Source: Vreelandella hamiltonii (lineage in GTDB: Bacteria > Pseudomonadota > Gammaproteobacteria > Pseudomonadales > Halomonadaceae). Taken from it: a stretch of 64,000 nt of DNA. Positions 45,763 to 53,139 of the stretch are shown piece by piece. The stretch's first letter is position 1; every line of letters begins with the position of its first letter. Location: NCBI RefSeq assembly GCF_014651775.1, contig NZ_BMXN01000006.1:124001-188000 (forward strand), in the 5' to 3' direction. The notes under the pieces are model-generated. The model made no database searches. It was not told the origin of the DNA and saw only the letters and a list, made by a program, of their open reading frames with translations. A program made the translations under genes and the position numbers.

Positions 45763-45791
45763 GTCTCGGTCCTGATGAAGTGGTTATTTTG

Positions 45792-46745
45792 TCAACAGCG
45801 TGTAGAGCGCCACCGTCTGATGGCCTCGCGGGAAAAAACCAAGTCCTGCACCGCCAGTCCAACCGACTTGAAGATGCTCAAGCGCTGTTCATGCAGTGGT
45901 GTGAGACCGGCATGCAGGTTACCGATTTCTGTGCCGACCTTTTGCGAGGGCAACAGGCCTTTCTGGACAGCCTTGATCACGCACTCGGCTGAGGCAAGTA
46001 CCGAACGATTGCAGTCCGTGAACAAGGCGCTGTGTTCATACACATCTTCGTGCAACTCTTGAAAACCGAGAGCAGAAGAGCCAATGGCGTTGATATGGCA
46101 GCGTGCGGGCACTGCGGCCCGGCTCAGAATAGGCGAGCGCGCGGCTGTGGTGGTACATATGATGTCGCTGCCATGCACTGCCTCGGTTACTGTTGGGTGG
46201 GTTGAGATCGGGAAGTTGCAGAAGCGCTGGCTCCAGGCGGCAAACTCTTGCCGGGCTGTTTCGGTGCGCCCCCATATGGAAAGCTGTTTGACCGGTCTGA
46301 CGGCCTGCATTGCCATGAGATGGGCGCGGGCCTGTAGGCCTGTACCCAGAATGGCCAGGCGGCTTGCATTGGGCGCGGCAAGTAGGTCTGTTGCGTATGC
46401 CGAAGCTGCAGCCGTGCGGATTTCGGTGATCGCCCCTGCATCGACCGCAACGACTGGGGATGTCCCGGCCTCGTCATAGATCAAGACGCTCCCCGTATGA
46501 GACGGACCAAGCTTCTTGGCCCCAAGCCTGACCACCACCGATTTCAAGCCAAAGCCTTTGTAGGGGCCGGACTTGATATAGGCTGGCATAACACCCATCA
46601 GATCGTTGTCGTTTCCACGGATGATTGTGCGTAGCGGCTGCTGTACCTGATTTGAGGAGTGCAGCCTGAATGCTTCCTCGCTGAGAATCAGGCCTAGTTG
46701 AAAGTCCAAGAGTTTCCTGACTGAGTGGCCATCCACGTGAAGCAT
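45792..46745 (-). CDS. ornithine cyclodeaminase / mu-crystallin family NAD(P)-dependent enzyme
   Basis: A 317-residue enzyme. Lys68 in GFGLKSVVV aligns with the substrate-binding Lys of the family. ITEIRTAAASAYATDLLA (about 106-123) is the signature. The dinucleotide loop is LAILGTGLQARAHLMAMQAV (from about 131). Members include ornithine cyclodeaminase, ketimine or pyrroline-2-carboxylate reductases and 2-amino-acid dehydrogenases. In this operon an imine or 2-oxo-acid reductase or N-alkylation step is as likely as ornithine cyclisation. It starts three bases after the CMD-like gene ends and is followed by the exporter gene. Confidence 0.85.
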   Translation of the reverse strand: MLHVDGHSVRKLLDFQLGLILSEEAFRLHSSNQVQQPLRTIIRGNDNDLMGVMPAYIKSGPYKGFGLKSVVVRLGAKKLGPSHTGSVLIYDEAGTSPVVAVDAGAITEIRTAAASAYATDLLAAPNASRLAILGTGLQARAHLMAMQAVRPVKQLSIWGRTETARQEFAAWSQRFCNFPISTHPTVTEAVHGSDIICTTTAARSPILSRAAVPARCHINAIGSSALGFQELHEDVYEHSALFTDCNRSVLASAECVIKAVQKGLLPSQKVGTEIGNLHAGLTPLHEQRLSIFKSVGLAVQDLVFSREAIRRWRSTRC

Positions 46746-46748
46746 AGT

Positions 46749-47318
46749 TCAAGCCTCGTCCGTCTGTTTGATCCCTAGAAATGCCTCCCACTTGAAGCGA
46801 TGATCGACCTCCGTGATGGCGATGCTGTTCAGGATGGTCGACATGTGTTTCTGCGAAACGCCCAGAATCACGTCCAACATGTTTTGTTTGCTGAAACCGG
46901 CATGCAGGACAGCCTCAATTTCCTGTCTTTTCAAGCGGCCGCCGCAATGAATAACTTCCTGTGTGAAGTTGTACAAGGCCCGCAGCCGGTCATCAAGGTT
47001 ATCTGGATCGTGCGCAGCAGCTTCGACCACACGGGCATCAACGCCTTTGGACAAAGCGATGAAGGCATGTGCCTGAACCGTGTAGGTGCAGTTATTTTCG
47101 ACACCGCAGGTTATCCATACAACGGCCTTTTCTGCTTCGTCCAACGAGCTGTCGATGAACAGGTCGTGTGCTTGCTGGTAGGCTGCCAATAGTGCTGGTG
47201 ATTCGGCCATATATGCACTCTGGTTGGGAATCCAGCCAAAGCTGTCGATTGAGTTTTGGAGTAACGCTTTGCTTTTCTCCGGTGCCGAATCGATTGTGTG
47301 TCGCTTCAAAATAGACAT
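46749..47318 (-). CDS. AhpD/carboxymuconolactone-decarboxylase-like protein
   Basis: All-helical protein of about 189 residues. The AhpD-type core is ITCGVENNCTYTVQAHAFIALSKGV: Glu74, Cys77 and His84 are present, but the second redox Cys (position 80) is Thr, so a normal CxxC peroxidase couple is missing. A second Cys at position 71 could substitute. RFKWEAFLGI near the C-terminus is common in this subgroup. The ATG at 47318 has GAGG at about five bases. In the operon it may act as a lyase, isomerase or antioxidant helper; its function is unknown. Confidence 0.78.
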   Translation of the reverse strand: MSILKRHTIDSAPEKSKALLQNSIDSFGWIPNQSAYMAESPALLAAYQQAHDLFIDSSLDEAEKAVVWITCGVENNCTYTVQAHAFIALSKGVDARVVEAAAHDPDNLDDRLRALYNFTQEVIHCGGRLKRQEIEAVLHAGFSKQNMLDVILGVSQKHMSTILNSIAITEVDHRFKWEAFLGIKQTDEA

Positions 47319-47348
47319 CATGACCTCGTTTGTGCATTGGTAGTTCAA

Positions 47349-47987
47349 TTAAAGGGCAAGCTCCACGCTCAGCCTGAACGGGTCGGTTTCAGCGAGACGT
47401 GCACTCCAGTGCGTGTGAGTAAAGACAGACCAGAGCATTCGGATCGGACGGGTGTTGGAGATGAAATGCAAATCATGGATTTTGGCCGCCACCTCAGTGG
47501 TCAGAGCAACATCCACTTCGCTTCTGGCCGCCGCCGCAGCGGCGGCACTGGTGGAAAGTGTGAGAATCACGGAATCTATCTCAAGCCCCCGAGGTAGTAA
47601 TTCTTCTATCAGGAGCCGCGGTGCCGGGTGGGTTGCGATGGTTGGCTTGCTGGTCGTCAGTGGCCCCTTGCTCGCTAGTCCGTACAAAGGGGTGTCGAAA
47701 ACAAAGGTAGCGACTAGATTCAAGCGTGGCTCCATATAGAAGTTATGTATCTCTGGATAGGCGTTAGCCACGATCAGCACTGCTGGTGTTTCCTTCTCCA
47801 TGGAGGAGCAGGCATTCTCATAGGAATCGTTAAGTTTGATCCGAACGCATGATTCGGGGTGTCGTTGCTCAAGCCATTTTGCAAAGAATCCGGCGGCGGC
47901 TTCACTGCTGGTTCCGCTGGGGCCTAGGGTGTGAATGATGACGTCGTGCCAGTCCCCAATACCTAGGTTCAGTAAGCTGTTGTCCAT
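47349..47987 (-). CDS. prephenate decarboxylase-like protein (BacA type)
   Basis: About 212 residues with the type-2 periplasmic-binding fold of prephenate dehydratase. The opening TLGPSGTSSEAAAGFF (from residue 20) is the prephenate-site loop. FYMEPRLNLVATFVFDTPLYGLA (about 83-105), STSAAA (145-150) and DVALTTEVAAKIHDL (159-173) resemble, from memory, BacA of bacilysin synthesis, which decarboxylates prephenate without aromatising it. The dehydratase TRF catalytic motif is not present: the site reads NTRPIRMLWSVF. No ACT regulatory domain follows. GGAGAC lies eight bases before the ATG at 47987. The expected product is a dihydro-4-hydroxyphenylpyruvate. A non-decarboxylating relative is possible. 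Confidence 0.68.
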   Translation of the reverse strand: MDNSLLNLGIGDWHDVIIHTLGPSGTSSEAAAGFFAKWLEQRHPESCVRIKLNDSYENACSSMEKETPAVLIVANAYPEIHNFYMEPRLNLVATFVFDTPLYGLASKGPLTTSKPTIATHPAPRLLIEELLPRGLEIDSVILTLSTSAAAAAAARSEVDVALTTEVAAKIHDLHFISNTRPIRMLWSVFTHTHWSARLAETDPFRLSVELAL

Positions 47988-48008
47988 AGCCACAAGTCTC
48001 CAATGGAA

Positions 48009-48974
48009 TCAGTTAAATATAGGGGTCAGCCAATGAGCGTATTTGGCATTCAGGCCTCTCACGCTCTCCAAGTAGAGTCTTCTGATTGCGGTACTAACTT
48101 TTCCGACGCCACTTTCTTGCAGCTTGTAGTGGTCGATTTGAGTTACTGGCACGATCTCGACGCCGGTGCCAGACAGAAAGCATTCTTCGACTGAGAACAA
48201 CTCTGAAAAAGGAACATCCCTCTCGATAACCTCCATCCCCAGTTCATCTCTGGCCAGCTTGATGACGGTATCGCGTGTAATGCCCTCAAGAATGTGGGCA
48301 CTCAAAGGCGGAGTAATGAGGTGGCCACCTTTGACGATGAAGACGTTGGAAGAGGTCGATTCGGCCAAGTTGCCATGCACATTCAGCATCAAAGCGTCAT
48401 CGCACCCAATGCGCTGCGCCGATTCCATAGCTAGCGCCGAATTGGCGTAGCTGCCAGTGATTTTGGCCCGCGCGGGGAGTGACGAGTCGGGAATACGCCG
48501 CCAACTTGAAACGGCGCAATGGATGCCGTTTGCTGGCATGTAGGCTCCCATGTCAAGGGTGTTGATTGCCAGACCTGTGCTGACCCCAGCGAGCTTGACG
48601 CCGAAGCTGAATCCAGGAAGCAACGTTTTCTTGTAGGCCAAAGGTCTAATGTAGCTATCGGTTGATGCTTGGTTGCGTTGCAGCAGATCGAGAATGATTG
48701 CTCTCATCTCCGGGCGTGGCGGCAGGCCTTCCAACTGCAAAAATTTGGCCGAGTGCTCTAGTCGCTTAAGGTGGTCGTCCAGCCGGAAGACATTCAGTTG
48801 ACCATTGCCGGAAGCATAGGCACGGATGCCTTCGAAAACGGCAGTGCCATAATTGAAGGCTTGGGTCGTTGTTGGGACTAGGGCTTCTGCAGCTGGCACT
48901 ATCTCTCCATCTAGATATACCCAAGGGTGAGGTTTGCGCGGCACAGTCGAGACGGTGCCAAGCGAATCCGCCAT
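48009..48974 (-). CDS. branched-chain-type (fold IV) aminotransferase
   Basis: PLP enzyme of about 321 residues. IlvE-type motifs are FNYGTAVFEGIRAY (42-53), the Schiff-base Lys171 in PARAKITGSYANSALA, DDALMLNVHGNLAESTSSNVFIV (phosphate cup) and ILEGITRDTVIKLA. Fold IV enzymes of this type transfer amino groups between branched-chain or aromatic 2-oxo acids and glutamate. In this operon the likely substrate is the 2-oxo acid made from prephenate. The start at 48974 has GGAGGG in front, two bases after the ligase stop codon. Confidence 0.88.
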   Translation of the reverse strand: MADSLGTVSTVPRKPHPWVYLDGEIVPAAEALVPTTTQAFNYGTAVFEGIRAYASGNGQLNVFRLDDHLKRLEHSAKFLQLEGLPPRPEMRAIILDLLQRNQASTDSYIRPLAYKKTLLPGFSFGVKLAGVSTGLAINTLDMGAYMPANGIHCAVSSWRRIPDSSLPARAKITGSYANSALAMESAQRIGCDDALMLNVHGNLAESTSSNVFIVKGGHLITPPLSAHILEGITRDTVIKLARDELGMEVIERDVPFSELFSVEECFLSGTGVEIVPVTQIDHYKLQESGVGKVSTAIRRLYLESVRGLNAKYAHWLTPIFN

Positions 48975-48976
48975 GG

Positions 48977-50377
48977 TCAGGCCCTCCACGTTGCAATTTT
49001 CAATGCGGTTTCGCGCTCCTGGTTATCACTGCCTTGACGCTTGTCATGGAGTCTGGCGGCTTTCCAGCTAACCATTGCCGCAGTACCCGTCACGGCATCA
49101 GTCGAACCGACCGCGATGCGAACGCGAGTATTAAGCTTTTCCGCCATGGAGCTGGCAATGAACTGCAGGTTGTTCAGGGTAGCGCTGCTGCTCTCTAATT
49201 CCAGCGTGACGCTCAGTTGGTCGGCGCCTGCAACGGCCTCCACTAGGATATGGTAATCTAAGCAGCCTTTGAGATTCTCGAGCAGTGTGGCTTCGATGTC
49301 GTAGGCGCAGTGGGTGCTGCCATTGATTATCAAGGTGTCTCTGACCCGGCCGATAGGAATGATGTGCCACTGGCCCGTATTCAGCACTTGGGCTCTGACC
49401 ATATCGCCAGTGCGATAGCGGATCAGTGGCTTCTGCCCTGGATAGAGGTGGGTGATGACCAGTTCGCCTGTCATTCTGTCGTCCTCGGGTTCCAAGACTT
49501 GCCCCGTCAGCGGATCTATCACTTCATAAACAATATTTAAGGGAACCGTGCAGAGGTTTCCTTGAATGTTGCTCACTGCAAGGATTGATGACTCCTGTGA
49601 CGCATACATGCAGTTGTAGATGGTACTACCCCAAACCTCACCGATATTTCGCAGCAGGGCAGGCGTAGTGAGCTCGCCTAGGGTAAAAATCAGCTTCACG
49701 CCCAAGTGGGAAGGTTGGCAATCTCTTTGGAGCAGATGTTTGGCTAGGCTGATGGCAATGGCTGGTGTGCAGACTAGCGCGGTGATCTTCAGTTCCCTGA
49801 TCAGCGTCACGGCCCGGTCCAGCCCTACAGTGGGTGAGCGCGGCCACATTTTCACGACAGTGTGGCCCAAGCTGCGACACACATCCTCGAAAGTATCTCC
49901 AGTCGAATGCAGTTCCGTAGGCCCCATTACACCGATAATATGCTGAGAACCGTGGGCGCGGAAAATCTCGCCATAACGGAGTATCAGCGGGCTGTTGTTG
50001 AAGATGGAGTCCTGCTCGTTGCGAGGACATGGGGTGGCTGCGCCAGTGGTGCCCGTAGTCTCATAGTAGATCCAGGCTTCAGTCAGCGGCGCAGCAGCCA
50101 TCTCATGCCCGGCTGTGCGCAAATCACTCTTCGTAGTGAATGGCAATTTACGAAATGCATCCCAGTTCAGATCATCTATGTCTGAATCAGACATGGCGGA
50201 CAGTGCAGTACGATAAAAAGGCGCATATTCCCTGACATAGCGAAGCGTGCTTTTAAGCCGCTCAAGTTGGATGCTGTTTAACTCGTCAGCGGAGACTTTG
50301 CCATTCTCAAATAGCTCGTGTTGATGATAAACAGTATGAGCCAGCTTCAGAAGATCAGGCTTGAATAAGGCGTACAT
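48977..50377 (-). CDS. PaaK-type adenylate-forming enzyme
   Basis: A 466-residue ANL-superfamily enzyme related to phenylacetate-CoA ligase and coenzyme F390 synthetase. The ATP loop is ETTGTTG at 106-112, the A5-like motif reads YASQES (258-263) instead of the usual YGxTE, A7 is YRTGD (321-325) and A8 is GRVRD (343-347). The C-terminal swing domain (residues about 360-435) is complete, followed by about 30 basic, probably loose residues. It should adenylate a carboxylic acid and transfer it to CoA or an amine. Acid and acceptor are unknown; the adjacent aminotransferase and decarboxylase suggest an amino acid or oxo acid. Confidence 0.83.
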   Translation of the reverse strand: MYALFKPDLLKLAHTVYHQHELFENGKVSADELNSIQLERLKSTLRYVREYAPFYRTALSAMSDSDIDDLNWDAFRKLPFTTKSDLRTAGHEMAAAPLTEAWIYYETTGTTGAATPCPRNEQDSIFNNSPLILRYGEIFRAHGSQHIIGVMGPTELHSTGDTFEDVCRSLGHTVVKMWPRSPTVGLDRAVTLIRELKITALVCTPAIAISLAKHLLQRDCQPSHLGVKLIFTLGELTTPALLRNIGEVWGSTIYNCMYASQESSILAVSNIQGNLCTVPLNIVYEVIDPLTGQVLEPEDDRMTGELVITHLYPGQKPLIRYRTGDMVRAQVLNTGQWHIIPIGRVRDTLIINGSTHCAYDIEATLLENLKGCLDYHILVEAVAGADQLSVTLELESSSATLNNLQFIASSMAEKLNTRVRIAVGSTDAVTGTAAMVSWKAARLHDKRQGSDNQERETALKIATWRA

Positions 50378-50390
50378 TGAGGCCCCCTTG

Positions 50391-50813
50391 TTACTTGAAT
50401 AGCGGAAGACTGCCAGTTAGCTTGGTGATCTTTTTTTTGGAGCCGACCAGTCCAATGGCGACCAGTTCAATGGAAGAGCTATCGGCTGCTGACATGCGCT
50501 CTTCGTACTCTTGATAGGTTCTACAGGATTGCGCCAGGGCACTGAACGGGATGTTGTGAATCTCATCCTCCTCCAGTGTTTTTACAAGTATTTCGCGCAG
50601 CTTTTCTTTGCTGGAGAGCAGTATTGGCAAGGGGGTGTAGATGACGCCGGGGTAATTCACGTTATCCTGACTTCGCATGTCTGGCCCTACCAGGTTTTCT
50701 ACCGAGCGTCCCATGCTGACACCTATGACGCTAACAGCATTAGCCGCATGCCCTAGCCCCAGCTCCTTGTCGACTACGATGACGCACTTGTGGGTGGCTG
50801 CATCAAAATTCAT
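50391..50813 (-). CDS. DUF2000 family protein
   Basis: A 140-residue soluble protein. KCVIVVDKELGLGHAANAVSVIGVSMG at the N-terminus and IPFSALAQSCRTYQEYEERM in the C-terminal half match DUF2000, whose structures resemble peptidyl-tRNA hydrolase 2. The biochemical role is unknown. A conserved Asp-Lys-Glu/His patch (DKELGLGHAAN) may form an active site. It lies 13 bases upstream of the PaaK-type gene and 21 bases after the Dabb gene. Confidence 0.75.
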   Translation of the reverse strand: MNFDAATHKCVIVVDKELGLGHAANAVSVIGVSMGRSVENLVGPDMRSQDNVNYPGVIYTPLPILLSSKEKLREILVKTLEEDEIHNIPFSALAQSCRTYQEYEERMSAADSSSIELVAIGLVGSKKKITKLTGSLPLFK

Positions 50814-50834
50814 TGGCTTCTCCTTTTTTAAAAA

Positions 50835-51200
50835 TCAGCTCTGCACGAGTTTCCCGCTGACGCCAACCAGAGCGTTCAATAACCCAAAGAACCTTGTTGT
50901 GTCGCTGCCGAGCTCAATATCAACCACTTTCCAGTTGGCAATTTTCTTCCACTTTTGGACGCCCTGTTGATGATTGGGGTGGATTAAATATGCAGAAAGG
51001 TCTTCCTGGTTTTCAAATAGTCCCATTACAACGAAGTCCATGGCTTGTTCGCGTGGACTTATATTCCGGGCGCAAAGCCAACCACGTATTTCGCTAATAT
51101 GTTTTGGATGTTCGCGAGTCGCTGCCTCTGCCTCGATGACCTCTTTGTCACACCACTGTAAAGAGCTATTAAGCTTAAAAGCCACTAGGTGGAAAATCAT
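50835..51200 (-). CDS. Dabb-domain (stress-responsive alpha-beta barrel) protein
   Basis: A 121-residue protein whose first 100 residues form one Dabb ferredoxin-like domain: IFHLVAFKLN at the start and FVVMGLFENQEDLSAYLIHPNHQ, with the conserved Tyr-x-x-His-Pro-x-His, in the middle. Dabb proteins are often dimeric enzymes or helper proteins (e.g. olivetolic acid cyclase). It is the first gene of the operon and is divergent from an Lrp-type regulator. GAGGATGAGAA precedes its ATG. A cyclase or isomerase role is possible but unproven. Confidence 0.75.
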   Translation of the reverse strand: MIFHLVAFKLNSSLQWCDKEVIEAEAATREHPKHISEIRGWLCARNISPREQAMDFVVMGLFENQEDLSAYLIHPNHQQGVQKWKKIANWKVVDIELGSDTTRFFGLLNALVGVSGKLVQS

Positions 51201-51270
51201 TTCTCATCCTCATGTCTCGCCTAGTAAACGCGATTATCTAATTTTCCGATCAACTTGGTATTTAAAATAA

Positions 51271-51283
51271 AGTGCTTAGCACT
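51271..51283. promoter_or_regulatory. inverted repeat in the divergent regulator/operon promoter region
   Basis: AGTGC TTA GCACT lies 70 bases upstream of the Dabb gene and 140 bases upstream of the Lrp-type regulator, in an AT-rich stretch of 225 bases. It is a reasonable operator for the adjacent regulator, though Lrp-type sites are usually longer and AT-richer. Confidence 0.35.
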
Positions 51284-51425
51284 CAGTGCAGCATGGCAGT
51301 TATTTAGTCTTATGCAACTGGATTAAAATGTTAATTGATAGGGTCGGAAAAGTGCTTTCTATTCTTGTTGCAAGTCATATCAGGAATGGTAGGATTTACC
51401 AGAAATTCGCTGATGAGTGAAAAAT

Positions 51426-51911
51426 ATGACCGATCAAGCGTTAAGTCTGACAGATGTCAAAATTCTGACCGCGCTGCAGCAAGATGGCAGGATCACCAAC
51501 CAAATGCTGGCCGATCAGATCGGCATGTCTGCATCTCCGTGCTGGCGTCGAGTGAAGCATTTGGAAGATCAAAACTACATTCAGGGCTACCGTGCAGTCT
51601 TGGATCGCCGAAAGATCGGGCTTGGGGTCATGGTTTTCATACGGATCAAAATCGACCGCCACAGTGAATCTGAGGCTAGGAAGTTCGAGCAGGAAGTCAT
51701 GCAACTTGAGGATGTCGTTGCGTGCTACAGCATCGGTGGTGACGCCGATTTCCTGCTGCAGGTGGTGGCTTCTGACCTGGATTCATTCGCTGATTTTGCG
51801 ATGTCCAGTGTTCGGCAGCTGCCTGGCATCAAGGAAATGCAGAGCATGTTCGTGCTCAAGGAAATTAAGCCTTTCGTCTCATTCCCGGTCAAACGTCTGC
51901 GAGCTGTTTGA
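51426..51911 (+). CDS. Lrp/AsnC-family regulator of the island operon
   Basis: A 161-residue regulator: winged helix-turn-helix (LSLTDVKILTALQQDGRITNQML and MSASPCWRRVKHLEDQNYI) and a RAM domain (GGDADFLLQVVASDLDSFADFAM). It is divergent from the eight-gene operon, 225 bases apart, so it probably controls it in response to an amino acid, perhaps the product or a precursor. A GTG at 51417 could add three residues. It is clearly different in sequence from the core Lrp at 8032. Confidence 0.86.
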   Translation: MTDQALSLTDVKILTALQQDGRITNQMLADQIGMSASPCWRRVKHLEDQNYIQGYRAVLDRRKIGLGVMVFIRIKIDRHSESEARKFEQEVMQLEDVVACYSIGGDADFLLQVVASDLDSFADFAMSSVRQLPGIKEMQSMFVLKEIKPFVSFPVKRLRAV

Positions 51912-52690
51912 AGAGGCCTGTGTCGCGCCTAGCCAAGAGTGGCTTGCAATCGCTCTCCATCAGGGGTGGCGCCGAGCAGCCGCATTCGGCTAGCTGATTC
52001 TCAGGCGGTTAAAGTCGGCGCTTCGAACTCGACGCTGAACAGATCACTGGTCTGGGCGCTCAGTGGATTGCTTTCGACGGGTAGCACGATGCCGCGAAAC
52101 ACCGCATTGACCTCGACTTTCACCTAGTTGGTCTGTGCTCAACGATCAGCGTCCTACGCCTTGGTTCCTTAATCAAGACCCATTTGGTGTCTGGTGTTTT
52201 ATGGATGGTCTAATTGGCCTTGCATTGGCGCTGCATCCATACCGTTTCGATTGGTTTTGTCCGGGAGGTTAAGCCGGTTAGGCCTTCTCAGCTTTCTGAT
52301 AGAGCAACATGACAACGGATCTTCTTGAGTTGACTATCTCAAGGTTAGATTTGCAGTGGGCGAGGGAGTACTTCGGTCCTATATATACTTTGTTGACCTC
52401 AAGGCTACTCAGACCGAGCGTAAAGGTGAAACCGAGCCCTTCATTATGTTCGTAAAGCACGGACATGCACAGGTGGGGGCAGGCGTGCTAATCAGCTGGT
52501 TATGTCATTGGGAGCACTCCGCTTGCCGCTCGGTGAGGGCCTGTGGGTACCGCAGAAGGGACATAGCCTGAGGAGAGTGCGATAATACGGATTGGCGGTT
52601 CTGTGGGCAAGTAGTGGACGAGGGGCCGAGGGGCTGTGTTATCATGAAAGCCTGAGGGTGCTTTGGGAGCCTTGGTGCCTGCACAGCTCT
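51912..52690. other. right flank of the island, gene debris
   Basis: About 780 bases with no intact gene I can support. At 52001-52123 on the minus strand lies a short coding remnant (listed separately). Around 52500-52570 a plus-strand frame reads ALRLPLGEGLWVPQKG and then stops; it may be another remnant. Short open frames around 52280-52470 have no recognisable domain. Base composition is mixed, as expected for a junction zone. Confidence 0.5.
52001..52123 (-). pseudogene. fragment of an AbiEii-type nucleotidyltransferase
   Basis: Minus-strand frame of about 40 codons starting GTG directly after an in-frame TAG: VKVEVNAVFRGIVLPVESN, then LSAQTSDLFSVEFEAPTL and a stop. The wording closely resembles the centre of AbiEii/DUF1814 nucleotidyltransferases (EVNxVxRGTVxPxE). 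The rest of the gene is absent, so this is a decayed remnant of a toxin-antitoxin or abortive-infection gene. Confidence 0.45.
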
Positions 52691-52832
52691 TATAATCAAT
52701 TGAATGAATTTCGATCTGCCATGGCCCGTACCGCATCGGTCAATGTTGCTCAGCAGTGGTGGCGCTTCCAATAGGAAGCGGCGTATCGTTGCGGCCTCGC
52801 CCCGTACCTTGCCGTCGTACCGCTAGGCAAGG
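52691..52832 (+). promoter_or_regulatory. trp leader region: -10 box, leader peptide and hairpins
   Basis: A perfect TATAAT at 52691-52696 precedes the leader peptide gene; no convincing -35 box is seen. Hairpin 1, CGCTTCC-AATA-GGAAGCG (52763-52780), covers the leader stop codon. A second inverted repeat CCTTGCC / GGCAAGG lies at 52807-52832 but lacks a clear T-run. The layout suits ribosome-mediated attenuation by tryptophan, though competing structures were not modelled. Confidence 0.5.
52721..52774 (+). CDS. trpL: trp operon leader peptide
   Basis: Seventeen-residue open frame MARTASVNVAQQWWRFQ with two adjacent Trp codons followed by Arg and a stop, the classical form of a proteobacterial trp leader peptide. 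A hairpin overlaps its stop. No trpE follows: the next known gene is trpG, 365 bases downstream. No strong ribosome site is visible before the ATG, which is common for leader peptides. Confidence 0.6.
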   Translation: MARTASVNVAQQWWRFQ

Positions 52833-52885
52833 CTCTGTAGATAGCTTTCTGTCACGGCGGCTCCAGGACCCAAGGAGATTGCCGG

Positions 52886-52939
52886 ATGACCTTGACCTCC
52901 CTCACTATTGCGCATCGTGCTGTTGCCGGTGCCCGCTAG
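52886..52939 (+). other. 17-codon mini-ORF with strong ribosome site, possible trpE scar
   Basis: ATG at 52886 with AAGGAG at 52872-52877, reading MTLTSLTIAHRAVAGAR and then TAG. It sits where trpE would be expected, after trpL and before trpG. The final RAVAGAR is reminiscent of TrpE C-termini (RAVAxA), so it might be an in-frame deletion joining both ends of trpE. This is speculative; it could equally be a chance frame. Confidence 0.25.
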
Positions 52940-53139
52940 AGTTTACTTGTCGCCCCTTTGCCACTTCAGCCCCTTGCTATGTACGTTGCAAGAGTATGGC
53001 GTGATGTGTTCTGTTTCAACCTGCCCTCAGGGGTGTCCGATGGCCCACGTTCCACTGAACTCCACGTTCGATGTGTATAATGGCGTGTATAACAGGCAGG
53101 CTTTCATGGCAAAATTCATCAGAAAATTAAAGGGTTGTC

